Under the pieces are notes generated by a model. The model did not search any database. It had not been told where the DNA came from and was given only the letters and a program-made list of their open reading frames with translations. Position numbers and translations under genes: made by a program. From NCBI RefSeq assembly GCF_030813235.1, contig NZ_JAUSUB010000028.1, forward strand, positions 1 through 64,000: a DNA stretch of 64,000 bases, written 5' to 3'. Positions 25,218-34,845 of the stretch are shown here, in pieces. Source of the DNA: Cytobacillus purgationiresistens. Its GTDB lineage: Bacteria > Bacillota > Bacilli > Bacillales > Cytobacillaceae. Every line of letters begins with the position of its first letter. Within the stretch, counting starts at the first letter, position 1.

Positions 25218-26046
25218 ACATTTAAAAAGATTGAAAAAAGAATACAAGGATGTTCCTATCCCAGTTGAGCTGGATAAAATCGTAGCCAGCACCTTGAAGC
25301 CAGAAAAAAGGAAGCCAAGATTTGTTTGGTCTGCAACAGCCGCCGCCGCCGCTATTTTATTCACAGCGACAGTTAACCTAAGTCCTGCTGCTGCCGAATC
25401 CATGTCTAAAATTCCTATAGTAAAAGAAATTGTCGAGGTTATTACTTTTAATGAAATCAAAGAGGAAAATAACCATTCAAGTATTGACGTGAAAACCCCT
25501 GCGATATCAGGTCTAGAAAATAAAACCCTTGAAGACAATTTGAATCAGTCCTATATCGACCAAAGCCAAAAGCTTTATGAAGAGTTTACAAATTCCGAAG
25601 GTCATTTAGCCATTGAAAGCGATTATAAAGTGATGATCGAAACACCAGAGCTGTTGTCCATTCAGCTTAGCACTTTTAAAGCGCAGGCCTCTGGTTATAC
25701 AGAAAATCAATATATAACCATTGATAAAGAGAATGAGGCTTTAGTTACACTTCAAAGCTTATTTAACAATAATCAATATCTAACAGCCATAAGCGAAAAT
25801 ATTAAAGCCCAAATGACACAGCAGATGGAAGCTGATGATAGTAAAATATATTGGATTGCAGAAGATGATATGGACCCTTTCACAAAAATAACTGCTGACC
25901 AGTCATTTTATATTAGTAAAGACCGTAAACTCGTCATTTCATTCAATGAATACGAAGTGGCTCCAGGATATATGGGGGCAGTGGAGTTCGAAATTCCAAC
26001 CGATGTGATTGAAAGCCTGCTTGTTGGTGATCGGTATGTGAAATAA
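25210..26046 (+). CDS. rsiV: anti-sigma factor RsiV (lysozyme receptor)
   Basis: 278 residues: a cytoplasmic N-terminus (1-37) that should hold SigV, one membrane helix (about 39-58) and an outer DUF4163/DUF3298 domain (about 90-275). In known RsiV the outer domain binds lysozyme and exposes a signal-peptidase cleavage site, which leads to SigV release. The AAAES segment after the helix is compatible with such a site. It overlaps sigV and is followed by a terminator. B. subtilis RsiV is 285 residues. Confidence 0.86.
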   Translation: MNEHLKRLKKEYKDVPIPVELDKIVASTLKPEKRKPRFVWSATAAAAAILFTATVNLSPAAAESMSKIPIVKEIVEVITFNEIKEENNHSSIDVKTPAISGLENKTLEDNLNQSYIDQSQKLYEEFTNSEGHLAIESDYKVMIETPELLSIQLSTFKAQASGYTENQYITIDKENEALVTLQSLFNNNQYLTAISENIKAQMTQQMEADDSKIYWIAEDDMDPFTKITADQSFYISKDRKLVISFNEYEVAPGYMGAVEFEIPTDVIESLLVGDRYVK

Positions 26047-26057
26047 TTATATGATCA

Positions 26058-26098
26058 TAAAGGGGATTTTGCTAAAGTTGCAGGGTCTCCTTTTTTTC
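26058..26098 (+). terminator. rsiV terminator
   Basis: AAAGGGGA...TCTCCTTT imperfect stem with a loop of about 20 bases and a T run (to 26098). Stem quality is moderate. Confidence 0.6.
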
Positions 26099-26276
26099 TA
26101 TTTGGCCTATCCCCATCACTCTAAATAATGACACTTTAATGAACACTAAGAAATAGGACTCAAAATCACGTTATATCATCCTTTTCTCCTATCCAAATCT
26201 ACATCCAACAAGTATAAAATTAATAATTGCAGTGCTTATTTATAGGAAAATTAATCTGATTTTTTTACATATAAAT

Positions 26277-26304
26277 TGAAACTAATTTGTGAGGCTCGCA
26301 CGTC
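26277..26304 (+). promoter_or_regulatory. SigV-type promoter of oatA
   Basis: A perfect ECF -35 TGAAAC (26277-26282), an 18-base spacer and CGTCTA (CGTC at 26301-26304). It lies about 90 bases before the oatA start. An in-frame codon near 26276 would put this promoter inside the gene, which is why the downstream ATG is used. Confidence 0.82.
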
Positions 26305-26392
26305 TATAGTGCTGAGAAGCTTTATAGAAGGCATGGATCTTTTCATTCGATTCAGCATGAAGAATTTGCATAATCTATTGGAGGAAATACAT

Positions 26393-28282
26393 ATGAAGAA
26401 AACGCCCCGGAGCCATTATATCCCCGGATTGGATGGACTTAGAGCATTCGCTGTGCTTGCTGTCATCGCTTACCATTTTAACTTTAGTTGGGCCACTGGA
26501 GGCTTTCTTGGGGTCAATCTCTTTTTCGTCCTATCAGGATATCTAATCACCTCTACGTTACTCCCTGATAAAAATCAGCCCTTTAAGTTAAACTTAAGCA
26601 AGTTCTGGCTGGGACGTGCACGCCGGCTCCTTCCAGCATCCTATGCCATGATTTTTGTTACCTTCGTATGGGTCGTACTTTTTAACCAGGAGCTTTTAAC
26701 CACAGTTCGTAGCGATGCGATTGCTTCTATTTTTTATGCAAGCAACTGGTGGTTCATTTTTCATGATGTTTCATATTTTGATAGCTTCGGGGCACCATCA
26801 CCTTTGAAAAACCTTTGGTCGCTTGCAATAGAAGAACAGTTTTATTTACTTTGGCCGCTTGTGCTTGCAGCTGGATTTTATCTTTTCAAAAAACGCAGTA
26901 CACTCACAAAATTAATTTTTATAAGTGCAATTGCTTCTGCCTTGCTAATGGCTATTCTCTATCAGCCTGGTGCTGATCCAAGCCGTGTCTACTACGGGAC
27001 AGATACCCGTTCCTTTGAGCTATTAATCGGTTGCTGGCTAGCTCTAGTATGGCCAATGAGGCGATTGTCAGTTAAAAAGGTTTCTAGTCGTTTGAGCTTT
27101 AATTTAAATCTATCAAGCTTCGCCGCTGTCGGTATTCTTATTTTATGTATAGCGTTTGTCGATGAATATGATGCTTTTCTATATAGGGGCGGTATGTTCC
27201 TTATCGCACTCATTGCCGCTGTTCTTATTGCTTGTGTCTGTCATCCTGCCAGTTTATTAGGGAAATGGCTCTCTTGGGAGCCGCTGAAATGGATTGGATC
27301 AAGATCCTATGGCATTTATTTATGGCATTATCCAATCATTGTATTAACGACACCTGTTCATGAGTTGGGAACCCCAGTTTTATGGCGAGTTGCTATACAA
27401 TTAACTGCCACTTTCATCATCGCTGAGTTATCCTATCGCTATATTGAGCAGCCTATTCGCAAAGAGGGCTTCAAGGAATTTTTCAAAAAGTATAAATCAA
27501 TCGATCCTTTAAAGTGGAAAACCTTTTCCCTTAATCGAAAAATAGCCGCTACTTTCTTGCCGCTTGTCTTCCTTATTTTTATTGCTGGAATGACTGGAGT
27601 TGTTAAAGGTGAAGAATCAAAAAGTGATCGTCCAACAGAAGTCGTCATCAATCAGGAGAATCAAATCTTAAAAGATGACTTGCCGAAGAAGGAAACTGCG
27701 GAAAAGGAGCTTCCACTGGAGAAAAATGAGCCTTTACCAGAAGAAGAGCCGGAACAGGTAGAAAGGACGGAAGAGCCCGAGGAAGAATTTACTACCGCTA
27801 CCGACTATTACTCTGGTTTTCTCGCAATTGGGGATTCAGTAATGCTAGATATTGCTTCTAGTATGCAGGAGAAATTCCCTAACATCACCATTGATGCAAA
27901 AGTGGGTCGCCAAGTTTACGAAGCTATTCAAATTGCGCCAAACTATGCGCAATACAACCAACCGAACCATGCAGTCATTCTCATGCTTGGTACAAATGGA
28001 TATTTCACTGATGAGAATTTAGACATTCTGCTGCAATCTTTTTCTAGTGCAGATATCTATCTTGTCAATACAAGAGTCCCACGTCCTTGGGAATCAAAGG
28101 TTAATGATTCACTATTTGAAAAAGCAGAGGAAAATGACCATATTACTTTAATCGATTGGCACAGTGAAGGGATGAACCACCCTGAATATTTCGGTTCTGA
28201 TGGCGTCCACGTTGGCCCAACTGGTATAAAGGCATTAACGAATTTAATTGAAAAGTCGATGGATGAGAGTGTAAATAAATAA
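26393..28282 (+). CDS. oatA: peptidoglycan O-acetyltransferase OatA
   Basis: 629 residues (B. subtilis OatA is about 634). The N-terminal acyltransferase-3 domain has about eleven helices (10-385), with the catalytic-type histidine in VIAYHFNF and ARRLLPA. An acidic, charged linker (about 420-470) leads to a C-terminal SGNH esterase domain with GDS (AIGDSVML), GTNG and the DGVH catalytic pair. It moves acetyl groups across the membrane onto MurNAc, which blocks lysozyme. The ATG at 26393 has GGAGGAAATACAT in front. Its SigV-type promoter ties it to sigV-rsiV upstream. Confidence 0.9.
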   Translation: MKKTPRSHYIPGLDGLRAFAVLAVIAYHFNFSWATGGFLGVNLFFVLSGYLITSTLLPDKNQPFKLNLSKFWLGRARRLLPASYAMIFVTFVWVVLFNQELLTTVRSDAIASIFYASNWWFIFHDVSYFDSFGAPSPLKNLWSLAIEEQFYLLWPLVLAAGFYLFKKRSTLTKLIFISAIASALLMAILYQPGADPSRVYYGTDTRSFELLIGCWLALVWPMRRLSVKKVSSRLSFNLNLSSFAAVGILILCIAFVDEYDAFLYRGGMFLIALIAAVLIACVCHPASLLGKWLSWEPLKWIGSRSYGIYLWHYPIIVLTTPVHELGTPVLWRVAIQLTATFIIAELSYRYIEQPIRKEGFKEFFKKYKSIDPLKWKTFSLNRKIAATFLPLVFLIFIAGMTGVVKGEESKSDRPTEVVINQENQILKDDLPKKETAEKELPLEKNEPLPEEEPEQVERTEEPEEEFTTATDYYSGFLAIGDSVMLDIASSMQEKFPNITIDAKVGRQVYEAIQIAPNYAQYNQPNHAVILMLGTNGYFTDENLDILLQSFSSADIYLVNTRVPRPWESKVNDSLFEKAEENDHITLIDWHSEGMNHPEYFGSDGVHVGPTGIKALTNLIEKSMDESVNK

Positions 28283-28404
28283 AAATCGCTTTTTGAAACA
28301 AAAACCCGATGATACATAAATTACTGTTATTTGTTTTCGATAAATTTAGTTTTTGAAGAAAACCTCAATTTCCTGTTAAACTGCATAATTTTTTTCTAAC
28401 AAAT

Positions 28405-28431
28405 AAAAGTCCCTTATCCGGGGACTTTTTT
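28405..28431. terminator. bidirectional terminator between oatA and the hyu operon
   Basis: AAAAGTCCC...GGGACTTTT with a 7-9 base loop and T runs on both strands. It ends both the plus-strand oatA and the minus-strand hydantoinase operon. Confidence 0.88.
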
Positions 28432-28436
28432 CATCT

Positions 28437-30020
28437 TTATATTGTTAATGCGTCTTTTTCTTCTTGTACTAGTTCTCCTGCTGCTTTCACCCTTATTCTA
28501 GTTGCATTTCCTGGCAAATAAGCAAGCGGCACATCCTCAATATCCACAATAACCAAGCTCTCAGGGTCAGCTCCTGCATTGATTGCCTCAGCTTTGGCTT
28601 GTTCTTTCGCTGCTTCCATTGCCTTCTCTCTGCCCACTTCATCTAATGCATAGATCTTTTCTACTTGTCCGCTTACTTGTGAAATTGCTGAGCCGATGGC
28701 ATTGGCAACACCCGAGTGTTCCGGACGGATGACCTCGGATGCACCGTTTAATTTTTCGGGAAGAAGGATGCTACCCCCTCCTACTAGAATAACTGGTACT
28801 GGATCTGAACTTGTTTTCATTTTGTCTACAGCTTCTTCAACAAGCTCTACCATTCTTTGATAGACTTTTTCCAGTAACTCTTTATTTAGGTGTCTCACCT
28901 TACTAGCTTCACCAAGATTTACCTTATTTAAAGCTACAGCGACATCTGTTGTGGTTAAAGTGTCCCCGCCAAAGATTAAGCTTTTCTCAGGCAAACGATA
29001 GCCGACGCTATCTGGGCCAATAGTGAAAGTTCCGTCATCCTGTATTCTGACAATCGTCCCACCACCAAGACCGATTGAAATAAGATCAGGCATACGGAAG
29101 TTTGTTCTTGCTCCCCCAATTTCTACCGCTAATGAAGATTCCCTAGGGAATGACTGCACTAATACGCCAATATCTGAAGTAGTCCCTCCAACATCAACAA
29201 CGATGGCATCGGATAAATTACTTAAATACGAAGCGCCCCTTAAAGAATTGGTTGGTCCGCATGCTACTGTAAAGATCGGGTATTTCACTGCATATTCTAC
29301 AGACATTAATGTCCCATCATTTTGGCCGAAGAATACCTTTGCTTCGATGCCTTCATTTTTCAAAGCGTTAATAAAACCATCAGCTGCTGTTTTAGCCACA
29401 TTTACTACAGAAGCGTTTAGAATCGTCGCATTTTCCCTTTCGAGCAATCCTACAGAGCCTATTTCCGATGATAAGGATATCGCCAAATCTTCTCCCAATA
29501 TCTCTTTGAAAATTTCTCCAGCTCTTCCTTCATGTGCTTGAGAAACAGGAGAAAATACAGATGTAATTGCAATTGAATCAACTTTCCCCTTTATTTTATC
29601 CGCAATCTCATACAGATGTTTTTCATCCAGACTGACGATTTCCCTTCCATCAAACTCATGACCGCCACGAACGATATATACGTGCTTGCCTAATTCTTCT
29701 CGAAGGTCATTCGGAACACCTATCAGCGGCTTCACAGCTAACGTTGCAGGAGCACCTATTCTGACAACAGCAATTTTATTCAATCTTTTTCTTTCAACAA
29801 TCGCATTCGTACAATGGGTAGTGCCCAGCATTGCATATTTTACTTCCTCACGGGGCACCTTTGCGTCGGCAATGATTTTATGCATCGCATTATAAATGCC
29901 TGTCGCGACATCTTCAGTGGTAGATGATTTTGTTTCTGAAAGTACTTGATTGTTTTGATCTAAGAGGACAGCATCTGTATGAGTGCCGCCAACATCGATC
30001 CCGATTCTGTATATACCCAT
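28437..30020 (-). CDS. hydantoinase/oxoprolinase family protein (HyuA-like), copy 1
   Basis: 527 residues. The fold is the ASKHA (actin-like) ATPase seen in HyuA and the N-terminal half of 5-oxoprolinase: phosphate-1 motif YRIGIDVGGTHTDAVLL, phosphate-2 DVGGTTSDIG and the adenosine motif VILVGGGSILLP. Such proteins use ATP to phosphorylate a cyclic imide before ring opening. There is no HyuB-type partner here; instead a DUF917 gene precedes it and shares one base (TAATG). It is last in the six-gene operon and followed by a terminator. AAAGGAG precedes the ATG. A paralogue is at 33288-34844. Confidence 0.85.
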   Translation of the reverse strand: MGIYRIGIDVGGTHTDAVLLDQNNQVLSETKSSTTEDVATGIYNAMHKIIADAKVPREEVKYAMLGTTHCTNAIVERKRLNKIAVVRIGAPATLAVKPLIGVPNDLREELGKHVYIVRGGHEFDGREIVSLDEKHLYEIADKIKGKVDSIAITSVFSPVSQAHEGRAGEIFKEILGEDLAISLSSEIGSVGLLERENATILNASVVNVAKTAADGFINALKNEGIEAKVFFGQNDGTLMSVEYAVKYPIFTVACGPTNSLRGASYLSNLSDAIVVDVGGTTSDIGVLVQSFPRESSLAVEIGGARTNFRMPDLISIGLGGGTIVRIQDDGTFTIGPDSVGYRLPEKSLIFGGDTLTTTDVAVALNKVNLGEASKVRHLNKELLEKVYQRMVELVEEAVDKMKTSSDPVPVILVGGGSILLPEKLNGASEVIRPEHSGVANAIGSAISQVSGQVEKIYALDEVGREKAMEAAKEQAKAEAINAGADPESLVIVDIEDVPLAYLPGNATRIRVKAAGELVQEEKDALTI

Positions 30021-31114
30021 TATATTATCACTCCTTTTATTGCTAAATCTTCTACTGGAATATAGTCCACATCATAGCCGAAGTATTTAGGACCTACTGT
30101 TTGAATACCCTTTTTAGTCCTCCATTTCGGATGACACGGGATTCCGATTACAACACAGCGGGCTCCATATCTAATCCCCTCAGTTGTAATCGGCAAGCCT
30201 GTTTCAGCATCTAAAACAGCAATTAAATCTGGAGTTACACAAAGAAGTCGATGTTCTGTTTGTGCAATTAAGTGTTCATTTTGAAACCGAAGCTCAAGGG
30301 ACTCACCCTTATAATCATTAAGCCCTTCAAAAGTGGCAATCCCCCTTGCAAATCCCGTTTCTGTTTTTCGATTAATATCACTTACTTTTCCTTTGAATAA
30401 TTCAAAGCCGCCTGTTGTCTCTAATACTTTTTCAATTGGGTTAACGTTGTTTTCTTTTGCCAGTCTAATCGACCTGCCAATATCCTCTTCCAGCTTCAAA
30501 ATATTTGTGATGCCACTTTCCTTTAGGTTTTTCCCTTGCATAGAGTACATTGCATTCATTACTGATCCACCCATTTGAATCGTAGCTGCTCTGGCAATCC
30601 TCTCTGTCCATACATTATCGATTGTCGTTAACAAAGCAGTATTTCCTTTTTCATCAGCAATAATCGCAGGGGTTGCAGATACTCCATCCAAATAAAACGT
30701 GACCATTTGCAGTTCTGGAAAGGCCCTACCCATTCCGTCTACATCAATGACAGGCAACCCCAATCTTGCTGCCAAAGCAAATGGAATCATAGAATTCACC
30801 CCGCCTGCCTCAATCGGGAACGTTCCATATATCTTCTTCCCTAAATATTCTTCTAATTGTTTAAAAGCCAAGATAGCCTCTTCACCACTTGGTGCTTTTT
30901 CAAGCATCACTGTCGGTGCACCCATCATTGAGGAGGGTACGACTAAAGCGTCATCAGGAACTTCATCTGCATCCAGAAGTGTGACTTCTCCATACTCTTC
31001 TATTGCTTGTAATGCCATGAGCTTTCCGATATACGGATCTCCCCCGCCCCCCGTGCCGAGAAGTGCCGCTCCAATTGCCATATCTTCAATCTCTTGTTTG
31101 CCGATTTTTCTCAT
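30020..31114 (-). CDS. DUF917 / S-Me-THD family protein, copy 1
   Basis: 364 residues. It starts MRKIGKQEIEDMAIGAALLGTGGGGDPY and contains the family block DVDGMGRAFPELQM. The Pfam family was DUF917 and is now named S-Me-THD (S-methyl-thiohydantoin desulfurase), from members acting on modified hydantoin rings. Whether this member does so is unknown. The ATG at 31114 is taken because GGAGG stands 11 bases upstream; the longer frame overlaps the permease. It is coupled to the HyuA-like gene behind it. Its paralogue at 34846-35934 shares the DGMGRAFPEL block. Confidence 0.83.
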   Translation of the reverse strand: MRKIGKQEIEDMAIGAALLGTGGGGDPYIGKLMALQAIEEYGEVTLLDADEVPDDALVVPSSMMGAPTVMLEKAPSGEEAILAFKQLEEYLGKKIYGTFPIEAGGVNSMIPFALAARLGLPVIDVDGMGRAFPELQMVTFYLDGVSATPAIIADEKGNTALLTTIDNVWTERIARAATIQMGGSVMNAMYSMQGKNLKESGITNILKLEEDIGRSIRLAKENNVNPIEKVLETTGGFELFKGKVSDINRKTETGFARGIATFEGLNDYKGESLELRFQNEHLIAQTEHRLLCVTPDLIAVLDAETGLPITTEGIRYGARCVVIGIPCHPKWRTKKGIQTVGPKYFGYDVDYIPVEDLAIKGVII

Positions 31115-31146
31115 ATGCCAAATACCTCCGAATATTCCAATTATTT

Positions 31147-32457
31147 TTATGCTACATTTGACTGAATATTGCTCTTCCCAGCCGTTTCTATTCTCTTTCC
31201 GACGTAATATATTAAAGCACTCATAATTAAAGAGTTGATTGAAGGAATGCCGAACGTGATAAAGTAGCCAGCCAAGAACCCAATCACCCAAGCAATGATT
31301 GTAACCATACTCATTTTCTCAGTATTTGGCGGCAGTGTTCCTTTCTCTCTGCTTTCATCAAGTGCTTTTCGATGAGTTTTTAAAATAAAGTAGTCTACAA
31401 CCATAATTCCAGCAACCGGTGGAACTAAGACGCCAAGTAATACAAGGAATTCAGTAAAACGCTCTAATATTCCAAGGACAGAAAGAACGGTTCCTATTAC
31501 TCCAATTGCCAGAGTTACTTTTCCCCGACTTAATTTAATCTTAAAGACAGAATCGAAAATATTAGTAAACCCGAGAGATGAAGAATATAAATTCAAGTTA
31601 TTAATTTTAACAGTGGATAATACAACAACTAAAACACCTAACCAGCCAGCTGTCTGCATCATGATACTGGCAACGTCGCTTGTTCTTGCCGCAAGTGCCA
31701 TTAAGACGGCGATCAAATTGATGCCAAGCTCACCAACTAAGAGGCCTATTGTCGTCATCCAAAATACATCTTTCCCGCTCTTAGCAAAACGGCTAAAGTC
31801 AGGAGTGATTACTGCACCAATAATAAATCCTCCTGCTACCATTGTCGCTGCTACACCAATTGTTAAAGGCTCACCAGCAGGCGCTGTTCCGATTAAATCG
31901 GTTAAGGTATGACCTTGAAAGACTTGGTAAATTCCTACACTAACAGCTAATAAAAACAAAGGTACAGTAATCGATGCAGTAATGCTCAATATTTTGAAAC
32001 CAAAGATCACCAGAATGGTTACACCAAGTCCAGTAAAAGTTGCAACAACTGGCAGTGAAACTGCTCCATTCGTAGCTTGTACAATCCCTTCAGCAAATAC
32101 TGAATTCTGTACACCAAACCAACCAATACAAGAAATGGCTATCACTGCTCCGATAATGCTAGACCCATGACGGCCAAACCCTGTCCAGCGCGCTAAAAGG
32201 CTAGTGGAAAGACCTTCCCTTGCACCGGCATACCCTAAAAGAAATCCTATCACCTGAAGAATGATGCTACCTAGGAAGGTCGCCCAAAACGCTTGCCAAA
32301 AAGTCATTCCGTATCCTAATGCTGCTCCTAAAATAAATTGTGAAATCGTCGCTAACGCACCCACACGAATAATTGTGATACTCCACAAAGATTGCCTGGC
32401 TGATTGCGGTACCCTTGTAAGCGAGTAGTCATCCCCTATACTTTCTTTATTCGCCAT
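31147..32457 (-). CDS. NCS1-family permease (CodB/Mhp1-like)
   Basis: 436 residues with about twelve membrane helices. The start region SLTRVPQSARQSLWSITIIRVG is typical of CodB-type NCS1 transporters. The family carries cytosine, purines, allantoin and, in Mhp1, hydantoins, with sodium or protons. Inside a hydantoinase operon a cyclic ureide-like substrate is the natural guess. The ATG at 32457 is preferred (AGGGGTGG 5-6 bases upstream) over the GTG at 32466, which overlaps that site. It sits between the racemase and the second DUF917/HyuA pair. Confidence 0.85.
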   Translation of the reverse strand: MANKESIGDDYSLTRVPQSARQSLWSITIIRVGALATISQFILGAALGYGMTFWQAFWATFLGSIILQVIGFLLGYAGAREGLSTSLLARWTGFGRHGSSIIGAVIAISCIGWFGVQNSVFAEGIVQATNGAVSLPVVATFTGLGVTILVIFGFKILSITASITVPLFLLAVSVGIYQVFQGHTLTDLIGTAPAGEPLTIGVAATMVAGGFIIGAVITPDFSRFAKSGKDVFWMTTIGLLVGELGINLIAVLMALAARTSDVASIMMQTAGWLGVLVVVLSTVKINNLNLYSSSLGFTNIFDSVFKIKLSRGKVTLAIGVIGTVLSVLGILERFTEFLVLLGVLVPPVAGIMVVDYFILKTHRKALDESREKGTLPPNTEKMSMVTIIAWVIGFLAGYFITFGIPSINSLIMSALIYYVGKRIETAGKSNIQSNVA

Positions 32458-32515
32458 CTTCTCCACCCCTGGATATTATTATTTTTAACTTCCTTTATTG
32501 CAGGATGGTGCAAAT

Positions 32516-33237
32516 TTAACTTTTTACTCTTTGTTTTGAAGGAGTTATCATATATGTTAACCGACTTTGCTTCACTCCCATGGAAATGAGACTTTCAAGC
32601 AATTTTGTTGCAGCAAAAGCTGGATCTATCACAGGCACGTCATAGCCGTTTTTCTTTAAGCGATCTTGAAGCTCTGCTGCAACTCCCATAAAGCCTGTAC
32701 ACCCTAAAATAAGAGCATGAGCCTTATCTTCTTGGATAGCTTTCACCATTTCATCGTACAAAGCTGTCTTCAACCTTTCTTTCTCATGAACCTCCAACAC
32801 CGGGATGTTCACGTACCTTACACTAGCTAAATTTCCTGATACCCGTGTTGTTTTGCTAATGTTTTCTATCATTGAGATGACATTTGGCAGAACCGTTACT
32901 ACTGAAAAAGATTTTGCAAGCGAACTTGTAATAAGCAAGGATGCTTCACACGGACCAATTACCGGGATATCTAATATCTCTCTTGCGGGCTTCACCCCTG
33001 GATCACCGAAGCAATTGCTTATTACACCGTCATATCCCTCCTCTTGAGCTTCCTCCGCTTTCTCTAAAAAGTTGGGGATACATAAACTTCATCATATTCA
33101 CTTTCAACAGAAGCAGGTCCATATTCTAAATTAGCTACACCTATTTCAGTTTGCGGACTCACATAGCTGGAGAATTCATTCATCATTTCATCGTTAAAAA
33201 TATCAGATATGATTGGTGCGATTACTTTAATTTTCAT
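32516..33237 (-). pseudogene. Asp/Glu/hydantoin racemase, single-base frameshift
   Basis: The frame opens at ATG 33237 (MKIKVIAPIISDIFNDEM) and hits a stop after VYVSPTF. One extra C in the GGGG/CCCC run at 33073-33076 gives VYVSPNFLEKAEEAQEEG and continues without a break to the stop at 32516. The repaired protein has 240 residues, the normal length for HyuE/Asp-Glu racemases. Both catalytic cysteines are present (SNCFGDPG and LGCTGFMG). Such enzymes racemise 5-substituted hydantoins. The exact restoration suggests either a very recent mutation or a sequencing error. Third gene of the hydantoinase operon. Confidence 0.8.
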
Positions 33238-33287
33238 ACATCATACACTCCTGTTTTATAGTTTCGTTAGGTGTATATCATGATGCC

Positions 33288-34844
33288 TTATTTTATTTCA
33301 CCTAGGCCCTTTATCCGTATTCTTAAAACGTCTCCTTTTAGGTAATCGAACGGAAACTCCTCAACAGAAATCAATCGAATACTTTCTTTGGTAGCTCCTT
33401 TTAAGCGCAGCTCTTCGATGATCGAATTCTTTGCTTTAGCTACTTCCTCTTGCTTTGTTTTATTATTTAGCCAAAATACCTTATCAATTTCTGCACTTAA
33501 CGGAGCAAAGCAAGCCCCTAATGCATTGCATATTGGATAACCTGCTGGATGATAGATCTTTTCGTATTTGCCGAAGACTTGTTCCGCAAGTAAGGGACTT
33601 CCTCCTCCTACAAGCACTACAGGGAGTTCTTCGTTCTTCAATTGCAGCCTAGCTATACAATCCTTCATTTCTTTAGAAACTCTACTAATCACTTTTCGGC
33701 AGTCAACAGCGGAAAGCTGCTCCAATTCATTCATCGAAATTTTCTCATCATTAAATGACTCCGGAAAAACCTTTAGAAATGAATCAGTGAGAGTCCAACA
33801 CTCTCCACCCCAAGCCATTCCGTCATGTTCAATATCGCTGGCAATCGTATCCTCTATATCTATTGCACCGTCTTTCATAGATATAAGACTCCCACCACCA
33901 TACGGGAGGGATTCAATTCTTGGCATTCTCACATTCACCGGAATATTTAGAATTGTACTAGGACCTACAGATGCTTCTGGGTGACCATTGATGATTCTAC
34001 CGATATCAATCGTACTGCCTCCTACGTCAACAACTATGCAACATTGCAACTTACTTAAAATGGCCGCGCCTCGCAAGCTATTGGTTACCCCTGATCCAAT
34101 TGTAAGAATCGGATAATTCATTGCATCTTTAATTTCCATTAATGAGCCATCATTTTGCGTTAACCAATAAGGACACTCTAATCTCAATTGCTTAAACAAC
34201 TCAGCTATGGATACCATCGCTTCTCGTATCACTGAAGATAGGATGGCGTTCAATAGTGAAGCATTTTCTCTTTCCAGAAATCCCGTACTGCCAATTTCAT
34301 GTGACATTGTAATAGGGATATACGGGAAATATTCTCTGATTTTTTGTTGAACTTCAACCTCTTCGCTTTCATATAAAGGTGAAAAAGATCCTACAATACA
34401 AATCGATTGAATTCCTTCATTCTCGATATCTGCAATTATGTCTTTTAATTGCTCAACCACTGGGATATCTATATTATTTTTTGAACCAGTATAGTGATTG
34501 TTGCTTCTCAATTGATAAATTTTCTTGATATATTTTTTTAGATGATCAGGCCATTGTAATCCTGGTTTAATTGCAGATGGTCTTTTTACTATTCTCACCA
34601 AAGCTGTTTTAGCTAATTGACGCGGATGAAAGAGCGCATTTACCACATGAGTAGTACCTAAAAAAACACCGGTTATATTCTCCGGCTGAATATTTGCCTC
34701 ACTTAATGCCTCGCTGGCTGCCGTATGAATGCCAGAAATAATATCAACAGTTGTTAAATGTTTAGCCCACGAAAATAATTTGCCTTCATCATTCACTACT
34801 ACAGCATCTGTATTTGTGCCACCCACATCAATTCCCAGTCTCAT
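33288..34844 (-). CDS. hydantoinase/oxoprolinase family protein (HyuA-like), copy 2
   Basis: 518 residues, paralogue of copy 1. It has MRLGIDVGGTNTDAVVV at the start, VVDVGGSTIDIGRI as phosphate-2 motif and VVLVGGGSPLLA as adenosine motif. The LERENASLLNA stretch is shared with copy 1. The ATG at 34844 has GAAGGAGAGGG upstream, and the gene begins one base after the stop of its DUF917 partner. It presumably opens or activates a cyclic amide with ATP. Two diverged copies in one operon suggest two related ring substrates or a two-subunit complex. Confidence 0.84.
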   Translation of the reverse strand: MRLGIDVGGTNTDAVVVNDEGKLFSWAKHLTTVDIISGIHTAASEALSEANIQPENITGVFLGTTHVVNALFHPRQLAKTALVRIVKRPSAIKPGLQWPDHLKKYIKKIYQLRSNNHYTGSKNNIDIPVVEQLKDIIADIENEGIQSICIVGSFSPLYESEEVEVQQKIREYFPYIPITMSHEIGSTGFLERENASLLNAILSSVIREAMVSIAELFKQLRLECPYWLTQNDGSLMEIKDAMNYPILTIGSGVTNSLRGAAILSKLQCCIVVDVGGSTIDIGRIINGHPEASVGPSTILNIPVNVRMPRIESLPYGGGSLISMKDGAIDIEDTIASDIEHDGMAWGGECWTLTDSFLKVFPESFNDEKISMNELEQLSAVDCRKVISRVSKEMKDCIARLQLKNEELPVVLVGGGSPLLAEQVFGKYEKIYHPAGYPICNALGACFAPLSAEIDKVFWLNNKTKQEEVAKAKNSIIEELRLKGATKESIRLISVEEFPFDYLKGDVLRIRIKGLGEIK

Positions 34845-34845
34845 A

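Noticed and set aside
26276-26392. N-terminal extension of OatA by 39 residues
   Set aside because: It would begin inside the SigV-type promoter; the ATG at 26393 has a strong ribosome binding site.
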